12,003 bases of DNA from Micromonosporaceae bacterium (GTDB lineage Bacteria; Actinomycetota; Actinomycetes; Mycobacteriales; Micromonosporaceae), in contig DPJL01000211.1 in assembly GCA_003543035.1 (NCBI GenBank), positions 1-12,003 on the forward strand, written 5' to 3'. The position numbers and the translations under genes are program-made. The notes below the pieces were generated by a model, which made no database searches, was not told the origin of the DNA, and saw nothing but the letters and a program-made list of their open reading frames with translations. Within the stretch, counting starts at the first letter, position 1, and every line of letters begins with the position of its first letter. Positions 11,886 through 12,003 of the stretch are shown here, in pieces.

Positions 11886-12003
11886 GCCGGGGCCGGCGGG
11901 GGGGGGTTGCGCCCCCCCCCCCCCCCCCCGCCGCCCGGCGGCCGCGTGGGGCGCGCGCGGTGCCCGGCCCCCCCCGCCCCCCCGGCGCGCCCCCGCCCCC
12001 CCC
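11886..12003. other. Degenerate G/C homopolymer contig end (probable sequencing or assembly artefact)
   Basis: These 118 bases contain no A and only four T (11907, 11908, 11947, 11961). They include nine G in a row (11898-11906) and eighteen C in a row (11912-11929). No gene, repeat unit or codon structure is visible. Read quality collapse at a contig end is the simplest explanation. Real sequence here would be expected to hold the start of the next transporter gene. Confidence 0.8.

Noticed and set aside
11886..12003. CpG-rich repeat, telomere or origin-like sequence
   Set aside because: No repeat unit, no inverted pairing of useful length with context and no A residues; homopolymer runs fit an artefact better.
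1..12003. CRISPR array, insertion sequence, prophage or defence operon
   Set aside because: No spaced repeats, transposase, integrase or recognised defence domains were seen on either strand.

Overview
The window is about 12 kb of high-GC (roughly 65-70%) DNA with GTG and TTG starts, short or absent leaders, and gene families typical of Actinomycetota. The order pyk / acyl-CoA thioesterase ... tRNA-Leu / PdtaR-type ANTAR regulator / branched-chain amino-acid binding lipoprotein matches, from memory, the chromosomal neighbourhood in Streptomyces, and partly that in Mycobacterium (pykA, tesB1, pdtaR). This is therefore core chromosome of an actinobacterium with extra genes between the thioesterase and the tRNA. 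The genus cannot be read from the sequence. The last ~118 bases look like a degenerate contig end rather than genome.

Layout. 1-188: the 3' end of a secreted trypsin-like serine protease, closed by a strong terminator hairpin. 242-904: a DUF2461 protein. 1066-4765: a tight plus-strand series of pyruvate kinase, TesB-type thioesterase (1-bp gap), a compact PLP-dependent Thr/Ser dehydratase-family enzyme (5-bp gap) and a small Rrf2-family regulator. The Rrf2 gene overlaps by 24 bp, tail to tail, a minus-strand WYL-domain regulator (4742-5716). Upstream of the WYL gene on the same strand is a ~1030-residue secreted M14 zinc carboxypeptidase with a C-terminal immune-inhibitor-A-like domain (5758-8853). 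Further right on the minus strand are a HTH plus LAGLIDADG homing-endonuclease-like gene (8932-9690) and, 21 bp from its start, tRNA-Leu(CAA) (9712-9798). Diverging rightward are pdtaR (9905-10519) and the ABC transporter binding lipoprotein (10695-11849). Its permease and ATPase genes would be expected next but lie beyond the window.

Function. The left and right parts are core metabolism and signalling: glycolysis, acyl-CoA hydrolysis, amino-acid deamination, antitermination signalling and amino-acid uptake. The middle is accessory: secreted protein degradation, two transcription factors and a homing-type gene attached to a tRNA. The most notable features are a perfect 16-bp-arm palindrome that contains both the -10 box and the start codon of the WYL regulator; a series of TANNNT boxes placed 6-8 nt before start codons (candidate leaderless transcripts); the LAGLIDADG gene following a complete tRNA; a sharp drop in G+C within pdtaR between its receiver and ANTAR domains; and a set of hairpins in the leader of the binding-protein gene next to an ANTAR regulator. 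I found no CRISPR array, insertion sequence, prophage or recognisable defence system.
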